Source: Rothia santali (GTDB lineage Bacteria; Actinomycetota; Actinomycetes; Actinomycetales; Micrococcaceae). Taken from it: DNA of 64,000 nucleotides. Both the position numbers and the translations under genes were made by a program. Shown here piece after piece: positions 37,797 through 45,189 of this stretch (position 1 is the stretch's first letter; each line of letters begins with the position of its first letter). The stretch spans positions 62,001 to 126,000 of the forward strand of contig NZ_JANAFB010000001.1 in NCBI RefSeq assembly GCF_024199905.1, written 5' to 3'. The notes under the pieces are model-generated. The model was not told the origin of the DNA and searched no databases. It was given only the letters and a program-made list of their open reading frames with translations.

Positions 37797-37860
37797 CCCG
37801 TCCTCGCCGCGACCACCCAGTCCACCGCCCCACCGCCCCACCGCACGCAAGGAGCGTTCC

Positions 37861-39195
37861 GTGACCGATTCCTACGCCCGCCTGATCAACACGCCCGTGG
37901 GCGCCCGCGCGGCCCGCGCGCTGGGACTGCCCCGGCCCTCCGAGCTGCGTCGCTACCGGCCCGGCGCGGACGCCCTCCCCGGCCGCGAGGTCCTGGTGCT
38001 CGGCGACGCCGGCACCGACTCCCTCGCCGCGGGCCTCCTGGCCCGTGGCTGCTCGGTGTACCGCCACCCCGAGCCGCGGGCCGCCTACGCCGCGGTCGTC
38101 GCGGACTTCACCGCGGCTCAGGATCCCGCCGACCTGCAGCGCACCGCCCTGGACCTCGGGCACGCGCTGAAGGGGCTGGCCGCCCACGGCCGGATCGTCG
38201 TCCTGGGCCGGCCCGGGGCGCCGGAGGACGAACCCGGGCTCGCGGCGGCGCGCGCCGGCGTCGTCGGGCTCATGCGCTCGGTGGCCCACGAGGTGCGCCG
38301 GGGGGCCACCTGCAACGCGCTGCTGCTGGCCGACGGCGTCGAGCCGGGGTCCGACGACGCGGCGGGCCCGCTGGCCTTCCTCCTCTCCACCCGCTCCGCC
38401 TACGTCAACGGTCAGCCGCTGACCGTGCGGGCCGGCGGAGCGTCCCGGCCGACCCCGACCGGCCCTCGAGGGCCGGACCGCCGTGGTGACCGGGGCGGCG
38501 CGGGGATCGGGGCCGCCATCGTGCGCCGGCTGAGCCGGGACGGGGCGCGGGTCCTGCTCGTGGACGTGCCCGCGGCCGGCGAGGCGCTGGCCGCGGTGGC
38601 CAACGAGGTGGGCGGCGTCGCGCTGCAGCTGGACATCACCGCCGCGGACGCGGGCCGCCGGATCGCGGAGGTCGCCGGCGCGCGGCTCGGGCCCATCGAC
38701 GTCTTCGTGCACAACGCGGGCATCACCCGGGACAAGCTGCTGGCCAACATGGACGAGGCGCGGTGGGCGTCGGTGATCGCGGTCAACCTCTCGGCCCAGC
38801 TGGCCATCAACCGGCAGCTGCTGGAGTCCGGGGAGCTGGGGGCCGCGCCGCGGTTCGTCTCCCTGGCCTCGACCAGCGGGATCGCGGGGAACCGCGGGCA
38901 GAGCAACTACGCGGCGTCGAAGGCGGGGATCATCGGGATGGTCGCGGCCGAGGCCGAGCGGTTCGCGGCCGCGGGCGGGACCGTCAACGCCGTCGCGCCC
39001 GGGTTCATCGAGACCGAGATGACCCGGGCCATGCCGGCGGTGACCCGCGAGGTCGCGCGCCGCCTCAACTCGCTGCAGCAGGGCGGGGTGCCCGACGACG
39101 TCGCGCAGGCGGTCGGCTTCCTCGCCTCCGACGCCGCCGGGGGCGTCACGGGGCAGACCCTGCGGGTCTGCGGCCAGTCGATGGTGGGTGCGTGA
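37861..39195 (+). CDS. High-molecular-weight 3-oxoacyl reductase (FabG4-like), cofactor loop scrambled
   Basis: 444 residues with two Rossmann domains, as in mycobacterial FabG4: a degenerate N-terminal flavodoxin-like half and a C-terminal SDR half. The catalytic block YAASKAG and HNAGITRDK are intact. The NAD(H)-binding loop expected near residues 202-216 (LEGRTAVVTGAARG) is present in the DNA but in another frame. The read frame gives PRGPDRRGDRGGAG, then returns to IGAAIVRRL. Two compensating indels are needed: one at about 38435-38464 and a missing base in the GGGG at 38502-38505. Either a sequence error or a real loss of cofactor binding. Confidence 0.82.
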   Translation: MTDSYARLINTPVGARAARALGLPRPSELRRYRPGADALPGREVLVLGDAGTDSLAAGLLARGCSVYRHPEPRAAYAAVVADFTAAQDPADLQRTALDLGHALKGLAAHGRIVVLGRPGAPEDEPGLAAARAGVVGLMRSVAHEVRRGATCNALLLADGVEPGSDDAAGPLAFLLSTRSAYVNGQPLTVRAGGASRPTPTGPRGPDRRGDRGGAGIGAAIVRRLSRDGARVLLVDVPAAGEALAAVANEVGGVALQLDITAADAGRRIAEVAGARLGPIDVFVHNAGITRDKLLANMDEARWASVIAVNLSAQLAINRQLLESGELGAAPRFVSLASTSGIAGNRGQSNYAASKAGIIGMVAAEAERFAAAGGTVNAVAPGFIETEMTRAMPAVTREVARRLNSLQQGGVPDDVAQAVGFLASDAAGGVTGQTLRVCGQSMVGA

Positions 39196-40180
39196 TGGGG
39201 CTGCTCGGGAGACTCGGGGACCGCGACGCGGCCCGCGGCCCGGCCGGCATGCTCGCCGCGGTGGGGGCCCACGAGCTGCGCCGCCGGGTGGGCCGGCGGC
39301 GCGGCGGGTCCGGCCCGGCGGACCTGCCGAGCCCCTCGGAGATCCGCTCGGCCCGGGGGTCCGCCCTGGTCGACCCGGCGCGGCACGCCGACTTTGTCCG
39401 GGCGGTGTCGGGGGAGCCGACGCCGCACGCGCACGGCGGGTACCTGCACGCCCTGACCTTCCCGGTCAGCATGCGCCTCATGGCCTCGGGCCGCTTCCCG
39501 CTGAGCGTGCTGGGGCTGGTGCACCTGCGCAACCGGGTGGAGCACCTCCGCGCCGTGGAGATCGGCACGACCGTCCACATCCACTCGCACGTGCTCGAGT
39601 TCGGCGAGCACCGCCGCGGCACCACCGTCACGATCGTCGCCGAGGTGTGGGACGCCACCGGGCGGCTCGCGTTCCGCGACGAGTCGCTGTACTTGGCGCT
39701 GGGCCCCGCGCCCGGCGAGGGCCACGGCGAGGGCCGCGCGGGCGGACGCGGCGGGTCCGCGTCGGGCGGGACGGCGGGCCCGCGCCGCAGGGCAGGCACC
39801 GGGCCCGCGAGCAGCGCCCCGACGCCCGCGACGGCGCGCGCCGCATCGCCCGGGGGCGCCTGCCCGCCTCGACCGGGCGACGCTACGCCGCCGTGAGCGG
39901 CGACGTGAACCCGATCCACCTGAGCACGCCCAGCGCCCGGGCCCTCGGAATGAAGGGGATGATCGCGCACGGCATGTACGCTGCGTCGCGCACGCTGAGC
40001 GAGATCGCCGACGACGCCTCCGCCCCGTGCTCGTGGACGGTCGAGTTCGGCGCGCCCATCGTCCTCCCGGCCGAGGTCTCGATCTGGCGCGTGCTCGACG
40101 CCGAGGCCGCCATGAGCGTGCGGGGCGTGGGGCGCTCGGGCCGCCTCCACTTCGCCGTGGAGCACTCGCCCCGCCCATGA
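39195..40180 (+). pseudogene. MaoC-family hydratase, double hot-dog, interrupted by a frameshift
   Basis: Enoyl/3-hydroxyacyl thioester hydratase. The N-terminal half (39195 to about 39800) begins MGLLGRLGDRDAARG, and its hot-dog block reads FPLSVLGLVHLRNRVEH. The catalytic C-terminal half lies one frame earlier, equivalent to a missing base: GRRYAAVSGDVNPIHL and MKGMIAHGMYAASRTL, with the hydratase Asp and His. It ends at 40178-40180. The break falls in GC-rich linker DNA at about 39760-39806. As read, the first frame stops at 39896. The ATG overlaps the FabG4 stop. Possibly intact in reality. Confidence 0.75.
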
Positions 40181-40284
40181 CGAGGGTCACCTCGCGGGCG
40201 GGGCGCCCGATTTGCGCGGACGCCGCGGGTGCAGTAAGTTATTACTCGTTGCCCGGGAGTTACGGCTCCTGGAAACGCTCACCT

Positions 40285-40370
40285 GCGCGGGTGGCGGAAT
40301 AGGCAGACGCGCTAGCTTGAGGTGCTAGTCCTCGTATTAGAGGGTGGGGGTTCAAGTCCCCCCTCGCGCA
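40285..40370 (+). tRNA. tRNA-Leu (GAG)
   Basis: 86-base class II tRNA. The acceptor arms GCGCGGG and CTCGCGC pair with one G-U. The anticodon loop TTGAGGT gives GAG, a long variable arm (GTCCTCGTATTAGAG region) is present, and the T arm GGGGGTTCAAGTCCCCC is clear. The discriminator is A; CCA is not encoded. An AT-rich stretch upstream (GTTATTACTCGTTG, about 40237-40250) probably holds its promoter. Confidence 0.95.
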
Positions 40371-40382
40371 CGAATCGAATGG

Positions 40383-40422
40383 CCCCCGGCCCGGAGTCCC
40401 AGACTCCGGGCCGGGGGTCTTT
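40383..40422 (+). terminator. Terminator after tRNA-Leu
   Basis: A perfect 15-base stem (CCCCCGGCCCGGAGT and its complement) with a 5-base loop, followed by TCTTT. A textbook intrinsic terminator. Confidence 0.9.
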
Positions 40423-40497
40423 CGCGTGCCGTCGGGAGGGCGGCGATCCGGGATCCGGGAGGTATCCCATCGGGCCGCCGCGTAGTTTACTGGCCTC

Positions 40498-40557
40498 ATG
40501 ACCACCGAGGTGCCCGGAAGCACCCGACCCGCGGCGACCCGGTGCGGTGCCTCGTGA
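40498..40557 (+). CDS. Possible 19-residue leaderless leader peptide
   Basis: MTTEVPGSTRPAATRCGAS. The ATG at 40498 lies 6 bases after a TTTACT -10-like box (40486-40491), the same spacing as the other leaderless starts in this window. It ends 75 bases before the DUF4287 gene. A cysteine near the C-terminus invites comparison with actinobacterial Cys-sensing leader peptides, but that is speculation. It may not be translated. Confidence 0.3.
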   Translation: MTTEVPGSTRPAATRCGAS

Positions 40558-40632
40558 CGAGCGGACCGCTCCGGATCGTTCCGGACTCGCCAGCCCCGTC
40601 CCTCGCCCCGCCTCACACCCCCGGAGATCGAC

Positions 40633-40926
40633 ATGTCCTTCCAGGCGTACCTCGACACCATCGAGAAGAAGACCGGCCTCACCCCGCGGCAGCTCCTGGC
40701 GAGAGCGGAGGAGCGCGGGCTCAAGGGCCCCGACGTCAAGGCCGCCGACGTCGTCGCGTGGCTCGCGGAGGACTACGGGCTCGGCCGCGGTCACGCGATG
40801 GCCCTGGTCCACGTCATCAAGAACGGGCCCACCCTGTCGCAGAGGCACGTGGGGACCACCGGGGCGCATCGAGACCCGTCGGACACGCTGTGGCTCGACG
40901 GGATCGCGACCAACCCCCACGCCTGA
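40633..40926 (+). CDS. DUF4287 family protein
   Basis: 97 residues, soluble: SFQAYLDTIEKKTGLTPRQLL opens the DUF4287 domain, and WLAEDYGLGRGHAMALVHVIKNG closes it. The family occurs alone or fused to DUF5655. Function unknown. There is no obvious ribosome site other than GGAGA at 40621-40625. It precedes the ECF sigma factor gene by about 90 bases. Confidence 0.82.
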   Translation: MSFQAYLDTIEKKTGLTPRQLLARAEERGLKGPDVKAADVVAWLAEDYGLGRGHAMALVHVIKNGPTLSQRHVGTTGAHRDPSDTLWLDGIATNPHA

Positions 40927-41013
40927 CGCCCGGCCTCTGTCCCCGAGGACACGGCGCCCGCGCCGCGCCGGAACCGCGGATCTCACGTTCCGCCCACCCG
41001 GGGCGTCTACCGT

Positions 41014-41519
41014 GTGATGACGATGAACGAACCATTCGAGCGGGCCGTGACGCGGCACGGGGCGACCGTGCTGCGGGTCTGCCGCGCCGTGCTCGGCCCG
41101 GGCCCCGACGCCGACGACGCCTGGTCCGAGACCTTCCTCGCCGCCCTGCGCGCCTGGCCGGGGCTGGAGGAGGGCATGAACGTCGAGGCGTGGCTGGTGC
41201 GCGTCGCGCGGCGCAAGGCCATCGACGTCGTGCGGGCCCGCGCCCGGCGCGCCCTGCCCGCCGAGGACCTCCCGAGCGCCCCTCGCCCCACGGCAACCCG
41301 GGCGGTGACGAATACGGCGTGTGGCGCGCGGTCGCTGCCCTGCCGGAGCGCCAGCGGCTCGCCATCGCCTACCACTACCTCGGCGGCCTGCCCCACGCGG
41401 AGACCGCCGCGCTGATCGGCGGCAGCGCCGACGCCGTGCGCCGCGCCGCCGCGGACGGCATGAGATCCCTGCGCACGACCTACCGGGCGGGCGAACCGCC
41501 ACGAGGAGGACCCCGATGA
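41014..41519 (+). pseudogene. ECF sigma factor split by a frameshift
   Basis: Region 2 is in the first frame (FERAVTRHGATVLRVCRAV, DDAWSETFLAALRAWP, AWLVRVARRKAIDVVRAR). Region 4 is in the frame one base earlier (VAALPERQRLAIAYHYLGG, HAETAALIGGSADAVRRAA), ending TGA at 41517-41519. The break falls in the linker at the CCCC of 41286-41289; one extra C would join the halves. As read, the first frame ends at 41415. The start is unclear (GTG 41014, ATG 41017 or 41023). It overlaps the methyltransferase gene (ATGA), so the pair is one unit. Possibly an error rather than a true pseudogene. Confidence 0.75.
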
Positions 41520-42250
41520 GCCACGAGCAGTCGCCGATGCACCACGAGCGATTCCCGGCGGGTGACGAGCAGCTCCCGACGCACCACGGGCGGCCCCCGG
41601 CGGGCGACGAGCGGCCCGTGACGCACCACGAGCGGTTCCCGGAGGACGACGAGCGGTCCCGGGAGGGGCCCGAGCAGTTCCCGATCGCCGACGCCGACCT
41701 GGCCCGGCTGCGCGCCGGGCTGGCGGACCGGGCGGAGGGGGACGGCGTCGTCGACGTCGCCTACCGCACCGTGGACACCCCGCTCGGCCCGCTCCTGCTG
41801 GCCGGGACCGCGAGGGGGCTCGCGCGCGTCGCGTTCGAGCGGGAGGGGTTCGACGCCGTGCTGGAGGCCCTGGCAGCGCGGATCAGCCCCCGCGTCCTGG
41901 AGGCCCCGCGCCGCCTGGACCGGGCGGCGTCGGAGCTGGAGGAGTACTTCGCGGGGCGGCGGCGCGCCTTCGACCTCCCCCTGGACTTCGCGCTCTCCTC
42001 CGGCTTCCGGCGGGACGTGCAGCGGTACCTGCCGCACATCGGGTACGGGCTGACCCGCTCGTACCGGGAGGTCGCCGGGCTGGTGGGAAGCCCGCGGGCG
42101 AGCCGCGCCGTTGGCACCGCTTGCGCGACCAACCCGCTGCCGGTCGTCGTGCCCTGTCACCGCGTGCTGCGCGCCGACGGGTCCCTGGGTGGGTACGTCG
42201 GCGGGCTGGCCGCCAAGTCTGCCCTCCTGGCGCTGGAGGGGCGCGGCTGA
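41516..42250 (+). CDS. Methylated-DNA--protein-cysteine methyltransferase
   Basis: 244 residues. The C-terminal domain has the suicide Cys214 in VVPCHRVL, GLTRSYREVAGLVGSPRASRAVG forms the helix-turn-helix, and LGGYVGGLAAKSALLALEG ends the protein. It repairs O6-alkylguanine. Residues 1-55 are an unusual His/Glu/Arg-rich extension made of about three 14-residue repeats (THHERFP, AGDE). It is coupled to an ECF sigma gene. AGGAGG precedes the ATG at 41516. Confidence 0.9.
   Translation: MSHEQSPMHHERFPAGDEQLPTHHGRPPAGDERPVTHHERFPEDDERSREGPEQFPIADADLARLRAGLADRAEGDGVVDVAYRTVDTPLGPLLLAGTARGLARVAFEREGFDAVLEALAARISPRVLEAPRRLDRAASELEEYFAGRRRAFDLPLDFALSSGFRRDVQRYLPHIGYGLTRSYREVAGLVGSPRASRAVGTACATNPLPVVVPCHRVLRADGSLGGYVGGLAAKSALLALEGRG
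41534..41659. repeat. 42-base in-frame tandem repeat
   Basis: Three copies with exact period 42 (from 41534, 41576 and 41618) encoding HHERFPAGDEQLPT-like units at the N-terminus of the alkylguanine methyltransferase. Divergence between copies is about 20 %. Confidence 0.8.
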
Positions 42251-42320
42251 GGGCGTTCCCGGCGGTGGCGGGCGACGCCCCTCGCGGCGCGAGGCCTCGC
42301 CGGGCTTGGATGGCGGACGC

Positions 42321-42430
42321 GCCAGTCCCAACTGGCGGCCCGCCGGGTCCAACGAACGGTCGCGCCAGGCCTAGCGGGCGGCGCCGCCAGCTCAGCCGGC
42401 GGTGCTGCCAGGCCCAGCGGGCGGTCGCGC
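42321..42430. repeat. Degenerate 21-22-base tandem repeats
   Basis: About five imperfect units marked by GCCAG at 42321, 42364, 42386 and 42407, with GGCGG following. They fill the gap between the convergent methyltransferase and esterase genes; no gene is seen there. Confidence 0.6.
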
Positions 42431-42435
42431 CTGAC

Positions 42436-43734
42436 TCAGCCGTTGGCGGCCGGGCCGCGCCCCAGCGCCGCTTCGAGGCCGTCGAGCAGCGCGCCCCGCC
42501 ACCACGCGACGTCGTGCCCCCCGCCGTAGGTCGCGGAGACGGCGTTCCAGCCGCGCTCCAGCAGGACCCCGCGCAGGATGTCCAGGCGGGGGAGCGTCAG
42601 GCCCTCGCGGTCGCCGACGGCCAGCTGGACCCGCACGTCCCCGGCCGGCGCCGCGCGGAACCGGTCCGTGACCCAGTCCTCGCCGGTCCGCCGGCCCATG
42701 TCCCGCGGGGTCGAGGCGCCGTCGGGGGTCCACCACATCGAGGGGGAGTGCGCCAGCGCGTGGCCGTAGTGGCCGGGCAGCTCGAGGGCGGCGATCAGGG
42801 CCGAGAGCCCGCCGAGGCTCTGACCGGCCACGACGCGGGACTCGCGCCCCGCGAGCGCGAACCCCGCCTCGGCGGCGCGCCGGGTCGCCCACGCGGTCGC
42901 CTCGCCCGCGACCTCCCGCAGGAACTCCGAGTTGGCGCCCAGGCACTCGATCCGGTCCAGGCGGGCCGTATTGGACACGGCCAGCACCGCGAGCGGGCGC
43001 AGCCTCCCCGCCTCGACCGCGGCCTCCAGCGCTGCCGGCAGGCCCGCACTGCCGAACCAGGTCTCCGCGTCGAAGAGCGTCAGGAGCGGGAGCGGCTCCG
43101 CCTCCGGGACCGCTGCGGGGTCCGGCAGATAGAGCCAGTGCCCGCGGACGACGTCGCGCGCGGCGTCCCGCGGCAGCGCCCTGACCTCGTGCAGGATGCG
43201 GCCCCTCACGGGCTGGCGGGCCCCCGACTCCCACTCGGGCTGCGGGGGCGCCGCCGGGCCCCGGTACACCGAGAGGCCGTGGCCTCCCCGGTCCGCGAGC
43301 GGGGGCAGGGGGTTCCACGGGTCCAGCCGCGTGTCGTAGGAGTCGAAGGAGGGCGGGCCGCTGGGGGGCGCGGCGTCGGCCCGGGGGAACTTAAAGCCGT
43401 AGCTGGCCCTCAGGCCGGCCTCCAGGGGCAGGGACCTGACCCAGAGATCGGTCCCGGGCACGTGGCGCATCAGGCCGTCCGCGTGGCGCTCCTTGTCGGT
43501 GACGCGGTTGACGTGCACGTGCACCGCCTCGAGGCCCTCCGGGGCGTCCGCGGCGTGCGGGGCGCGCCACAGGAACGTGGAGAGCCCCGAGGCCGGGTCA
43601 ATCAGGGGCGTGCCGCGCCGCTCGACCCAGGACCACCAGCGCTGGAGGTCGGCGGGCTCCGCGTCGCGGTACCGGGCCAGGAGGGACTCCTCGTCCAGGC
43701 CCGTGCCGGGGGCGTCGTCGTCACGGGGAGTCAT
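42436..43734 (-). CDS. Enterochelin esterase (Fes/IroD-type)
   Basis: 432-residue cytoplasmic esterase expected to hydrolyse the triserine lactone of enterobactin- or salmochelin-type siderophores to release iron. An N-terminal Fes domain (about 1-165, FLWRAPHA, HVNRVTDK, DPWNPLPP) precedes an alpha/beta-hydrolase domain with the nucleophile in VVAGQSLGGLSAL, SPSMWW (Fes-like) and the catalytic His in GGGHDVAWW. I start at ATG 43734 (MTPRDDDAPG) because the longer frame runs through promoter DNA. It is divergent from the IroB-like gene. Confidence 0.88.
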   Translation of the reverse strand: MTPRDDDAPGTGLDEESLLARYRDAEPADLQRWWSWVERRGTPLIDPASGLSTFLWRAPHAADAPEGLEAVHVHVNRVTDKERHADGLMRHVPGTDLWVRSLPLEAGLRASYGFKFPRADAAPPSGPPSFDSYDTRLDPWNPLPPLADRGGHGLSVYRGPAAPPQPEWESGARQPVRGRILHEVRALPRDAARDVVRGHWLYLPDPAAVPEAEPLPLLTLFDAETWFGSAGLPAALEAAVEAGRLRPLAVLAVSNTARLDRIECLGANSEFLREVAGEATAWATRRAAEAGFALAGRESRVVAGQSLGGLSALIAALELPGHYGHALAHSPSMWWTPDGASTPRDMGRRTGEDWVTDRFRAAPAGDVRVQLAVGDREGLTLPRLDILRGVLLERGWNAVSATYGGGHDVAWWRGALLDGLEAALGRGPAANG

Positions 43735-44028
43735 CGGCGAGGGCTCGCTCTCTGTCGCGTCCGGGGGCACGTGCGGCCGGTGCGCAGGGCCGGCCCATGA
43801 ATAAGATACATGACTCTGATGTATTGAGTTTTCGGGCGCCGCCCACCGTCCGGGAAAGGGTCCCGCCGCGTGCAAGGGAAGGTGGAGGCGAGTTGCGGGG
43901 CGCCGGGCAGGTCCCGCCGTCCAGGCTCGCGCGTCGCGTGGACATCTCGCCCCCGGGGGAGTTAGGGTGCACTAAGTTCGTGTTGAGTAAGGATTGACTT
44001 ACTCCGTCTCCCACCGTGAGGAAGTGCC
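43735..44028. promoter_or_regulatory. Divergent iron-locus promoter region with two inverted repeats
   Basis: This gap is distinctly AT-rich compared with its surroundings. Two perfect inverted repeats stand out: ATACAT-N7-ATGTAT at 43806-43824, nearer the esterase, and GAGTAAG-N6-CTTACTC at 43985-44004, ending 24 bases before iroB. A TTAG-N6-CTAA element (43962-43975) only loosely recalls a DtxR/IdeR box. Iron-dependent control is expected but the regulator is unknown. Confidence 0.6.
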
Positions 44029-45144
44029 GTGCGAGTTCTCGTCATCGGGCCGCCGCTCTATGGCCTGCTGTTCCCCGTCCTGTCCCTGGCGCAGGGCTTC
44101 CGCGCCGACGGGCACGACGTCGTGGTCGCGACCGCGGGCGACTCCGCGGGCCACGTCCGCGAGGCCGGCCTGGTGGCCTTCGACGCCGCCCCCGGCCTGG
44201 ACCCCGACGCCGAGTACCGGCGCCGCGAGGAGGACCGCAAGCGCCGCCAGCTCGGCACCCGCCCGGGCGGATTCTCCTTCTTCAGCGACGAGATGACCGA
44301 CCGCCTGGTCGACCTCACCGCCCGGTGGCGCCCCGACCTCATCGTCTACCCGCCGCTCGGCGTCGTGGGCCGCCTGCTCGGCGCCAAGTTCGGCATCCCG
44401 ACCGTGCTGCAGACCGTCGGCTTCGCCCACCAGCGGCAGCACGTCGACACGGTGACCGGCGCGCTGGCCGGCAAGTTCGAGGAGCACGGCGTCGACGGCC
44501 CGGTGGAGGACCTGCGCTGGCTCGATGTGGCCCCGCCCAGCATGAGCATCCTCGAGCACCCCGCGGAGCGCACCCTGCCGATGCGCTACGTCCCCTACAA
44601 CGGCGGCTCCGTGCGCCAGGACTGGTGGGACCGCCCCGAGCGCCCGCGCGTGCTGGTCAGCCTGGGGACCCTGAAGCCCATGGTGGACGGACTGGACCTC
44701 ATCGACTGGGTCATGCGCCGCGCCGACGAGCTCGACGCCGAGTTCGTCCTGCAGCTGAACCACAACGCCCGGCAGGAGCTCGTGGAGGACCTGCCGGAGA
44801 ACGTGACCCTCACCGACTGGATCCCGATGGGCGGCCTCTTCGAGCACTCCGACCTGTTCATCCACCACGGGGGCGCGGGCAACACCTTCACGGCGCTGGC
44901 CGCCGGGATCCCGCAGATCGTCTTCGGCCAGGGGGCCGACCGCCCCACCAACGCCCGGATCGTCGCGGAGAGCGGCTGCGGCGTCGTGCCCGGCGAGGCG
45001 GGCCTCACCGCGGACGCCATCCGCACCGTGGCCACCGACCCGGCCTTCCGCGAGCGGGCGGCCGCCGTCCGCGCGGAGATGCGCACCATGCCGAGCCCCG
45101 CCGCGGTCGCGGGCCGGCTCGCCGACGCCGTGGCGGGGGTGTAG
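44029..45144 (+). CDS. iroB: IroB-like siderophore C-glucosyltransferase
   Basis: 371 residues, GT-B fold, the same length as enterobacterial IroB, which C-glucosylates the catechol rings of enterobactin to make salmochelin. From memory the likeness is high along the whole chain: VIGPPLYGLLFPVLSLAQGF at the N-terminus, FDAAPGLDPDAEYR, FSFFSDEM, YPPLGVVGRLL, PPSMSILE, RYVPYNGGSV, LVSLGTLKPMVDGLDLIDWV. The nucleotide-sugar site is FIHHGGAGNTFTAL and FGQGADRPTNARI. The GTG start has GAGGAAG 4 bases upstream. It is followed by an IroC-like exporter. Confidence 0.85.
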   Translation: MRVLVIGPPLYGLLFPVLSLAQGFRADGHDVVVATAGDSAGHVREAGLVAFDAAPGLDPDAEYRRREEDRKRRQLGTRPGGFSFFSDEMTDRLVDLTARWRPDLIVYPPLGVVGRLLGAKFGIPTVLQTVGFAHQRQHVDTVTGALAGKFEEHGVDGPVEDLRWLDVAPPSMSILEHPAERTLPMRYVPYNGGSVRQDWWDRPERPRVLVSLGTLKPMVDGLDLIDWVMRRADELDAEFVLQLNHNARQELVEDLPENVTLTDWIPMGGLFEHSDLFIHHGGAGNTFTALAAGIPQIVFGQGADRPTNARIVAESGCGVVPGEAGLTADAIRTVATDPAFRERAAAVRAEMRTMPSPAAVAGRLADAVAGV

Positions 45145-45189
45145 ACGATCGCACCGGAGAGGGAGCGCGACGCCGCGGCGTCGCGGAAC

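Noticed and set aside
43962-43975. TTAG-N6-CTAA as a DtxR/IdeR box
   Set aside because: The spacing and outer bases do not fit the 19-base consensus TTAGGTTAGSCTAACCTAA, so I did not call it.
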